Shown here: piece after piece, positions 5,471 through 6,503 of the stretch
Position numbering within the stretch: position 1 is the stretch's first letter
How the letters are laid out: each line of letters opens with the position of its first letter
Assembly (NCBI GenBank): GCA_902795905.1
Contig: CADBMY010000229.1
Location: 1-6,503, forward strand
Reading direction: 5' to 3'
DNA: 6,503 bases
Source: an uncultured Erysipelotrichaceae bacterium
Lineage (GTDB): Bacteria > Bacillota_I > Bacilli_A > Erysipelotrichales > Erysipelotrichaceae
Notes under the pieces: generated by a model
Told to the model about the DNA's origin: nothing
Databases searched by the model: none
The model's input: the letters and a program-made list of their open reading frames with translations, nothing else
Program-made: the position numbers and the translations under genes

Positions 5471-6503
5471 ATGAACAACAGAAAAGTCACAATCCAGGAT
5501 ATTGCGGATGAACTCGGCATATCGCGAAACACCGTTTCCAAGGCCATTAACAATGCCGAAGGAATCGCTGACAGCACGCGTGACAGAATTCTTCAGAAAG
5601 CCGTCGAGATGGGATACAAGCAGTTCTCGTACGTTGCCGCAATGACCAACATTGAAAAGCAGGCTTCCGAACACCGCGCACCTGAATATGCCGGTGAGAT
5701 TGCCATGCTGACAACAGGATATCTGGCAAACAGTCACTTTGCCTCCATGTTCCTTGACAGATTTCATCAGGAGATCGCAGAGATGGGCTATTCCCTGTCA
5801 ACGCACAGGATCAGCTCCGAGAACCTGCGTACAGGAACCCTTCCCCACACTTTCATCAGGGAACGGGCCAAGGGTATCATCTGCCTCGAAGTATTCGACT
5901 GGAACTACAGTGAGCTGATCTGCTCGGTTGGCCTGCCGGTATTGTTTGTCGATGCTCCGGTACACCGTACGGGAAAGAAGCTGGCCGCTGATATCCTGAT
6001 GATGAACAACACGACGGAGATCACTTCCTTTGTCAATTCACTTCTGGACAGAGGACTTACAAAGATCGGCTTCATCGGAGATTACGGTCACTGTCAGTCC
6101 TTCTATGAACGCTACCGTGCCTTCCGCATGGCCATGCTGATGAGGAATATCCCGGTGGAAGAACGCTTCGTGCTTAAGACCACAGACAACGACATCAATT
6201 CCCTGGCGGATAAACTCGATGCTCTTGAGGAGTATCCCGATGCCTTTATCTGCACCAATGACTTCAGTGCCATCGATGCGATGCAGCTGCTGGCCCAGAA
6301 AGACAGAAAACTGCTGCAGAAAGTACGCTTCCTCGGCTTTGATGATACGCATGAATCCCGTATCTTCTATCCGCCGCTGTCCAGTGTGCATATCCACTCA
6401 CAGGTCATGTCCTATTCAGCCCTTCACCTGCTGATGTCCAGGATCAATGAACCGAACATGGACTACCGGGTCATCTATTGTGAAACAGATCTTGTTCTGA
6501 GAG
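5471..6503 (+). CDS. LacI-family transcriptional regulator (3' end cut by window edge)
   Basis: This is a sugar-responsive DNA-binding protein transcribed divergently from the transporter operon, and it probably represses that operon. 344 codons are present without a stop. The last residues, ETDLVLR, match the usual end of the family, so only a few residues are likely missing. The N-terminus has the LacI-type helix-turn-helix at about 6-29 (VTIQDIADELGIS, then the recognition helix around SRNTVSKAIN). A periplasmic-binding-protein-like sensor domain starts near 75, with KIGFIGD near 198-204, DAFICTND near 257-264 and FLGFDD near 287-292. The hinge is unusual: the family's PN pair after the GY motif is QF here, and the intercalating leucine position is Met58. 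The linker to the sensor domain also looks long. The start at 5471 is chosen because GGAG at 5459-5462 lies eight bases upstream; an in-frame ATG at 5438 lacks such a site. The effector is unknown; a fructoside is inferred from context. Confidence 0.93.
   Translation, partial: MNNRKVTIQDIADELGISRNTVSKAINNAEGIADSTRDRILQKAVEMGYKQFSYVAAMTNIEKQASEHRAPEYAGEIAMLTTGYLANSHFASMFLDRFHQEIAEMGYSLSTHRISSENLRTGTLPHTFIRERAKGIICLEVFDWNYSELICSVGLPVLFVDAPVHRTGKKLAADILMMNNTTEITSFVNSLLDRGLTKIGFIGDYGHCQSFYERYRAFRMAMLMRNIPVEERFVLKTTDNDINSLADKLDALEEYPDAFICTNDFSAIDAMQLLAQKDRKLLQKVRFLGFDDTHESRIFYPPLSSVHIHSQVMSYSALHLLMSRINEPNMDYRVIYCETDLVLR

Noticed and set aside
5300..5801. Minus-strand open frames (155 and 84 codons) overlapping the regulator start
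   Set aside because: They lie antisense to the conserved LacI-type helix-turn-helix and the divergent promoters, so they are incidental frames.

Overview
The window carries a compact carbohydrate-uptake locus of a Gram-positive gut-type bacterium, most likely Bacillota (Erysipelotrichia- or Clostridia-like). The evidence is the LplB/LplC-type sugar ABC permeases, a lipoprotein solute-binding protein with a Gly/Ala-rich linker, strong AGGAGG-type ribosome binding sites, and a catabolite-responsive element (cre) match. The exact genus cannot be read from the sequence.

Layout: a leftward (minus-strand) operon runs lplB-type permease (5186-4245), lplC-type permease (4227-3322), extracellular solute-binding lipoprotein (3290-1590), then an intracellular GH32 beta-fructosidase (1515-25). 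The last 18 bases downstream may hold the start of another gene. A LacI-family regulator runs rightward from 5471 off the right edge and is almost complete (344 codons). A 284-bp divergent regulatory region (5187-5470) separates the regulator from the operon.

How the parts fit: the lipoprotein should capture a fructose-containing sugar (sucrose or a short fructo-oligosaccharide), the two permeases move it inside, and the signal-less GH32 enzyme splits off fructose. No ATP-binding subunit is encoded here, so a shared MsmX/MsmK-type ATPase elsewhere is expected. The LacI-type protein probably senses the sugar and controls the operon.

The divergent region is the most informative part. It has a strong leftward promoter (TTGACT-17 bp-TACTAT) with a 12-bp element, GCATTTGCACAC, filling most of its spacer. 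The same 12 bp is repeated exactly 35 bp upstream, where it belongs to a perfect TGTGCA-TT-TGCACA palindrome. A degenerate third copy lies in the spacer of a possible regulator promoter. A full cre match lies just downstream of the predicted operon start site, inside a potentially structured leader. A 12-bp-stem hairpin without a U-tract lies between the binding-protein and GH32 genes and may set their relative expression. I saw no mobile elements, CRISPR arrays, tRNAs or rRNAs, and nothing that requires a wholly new system. The novelty is in the regulatory architecture.
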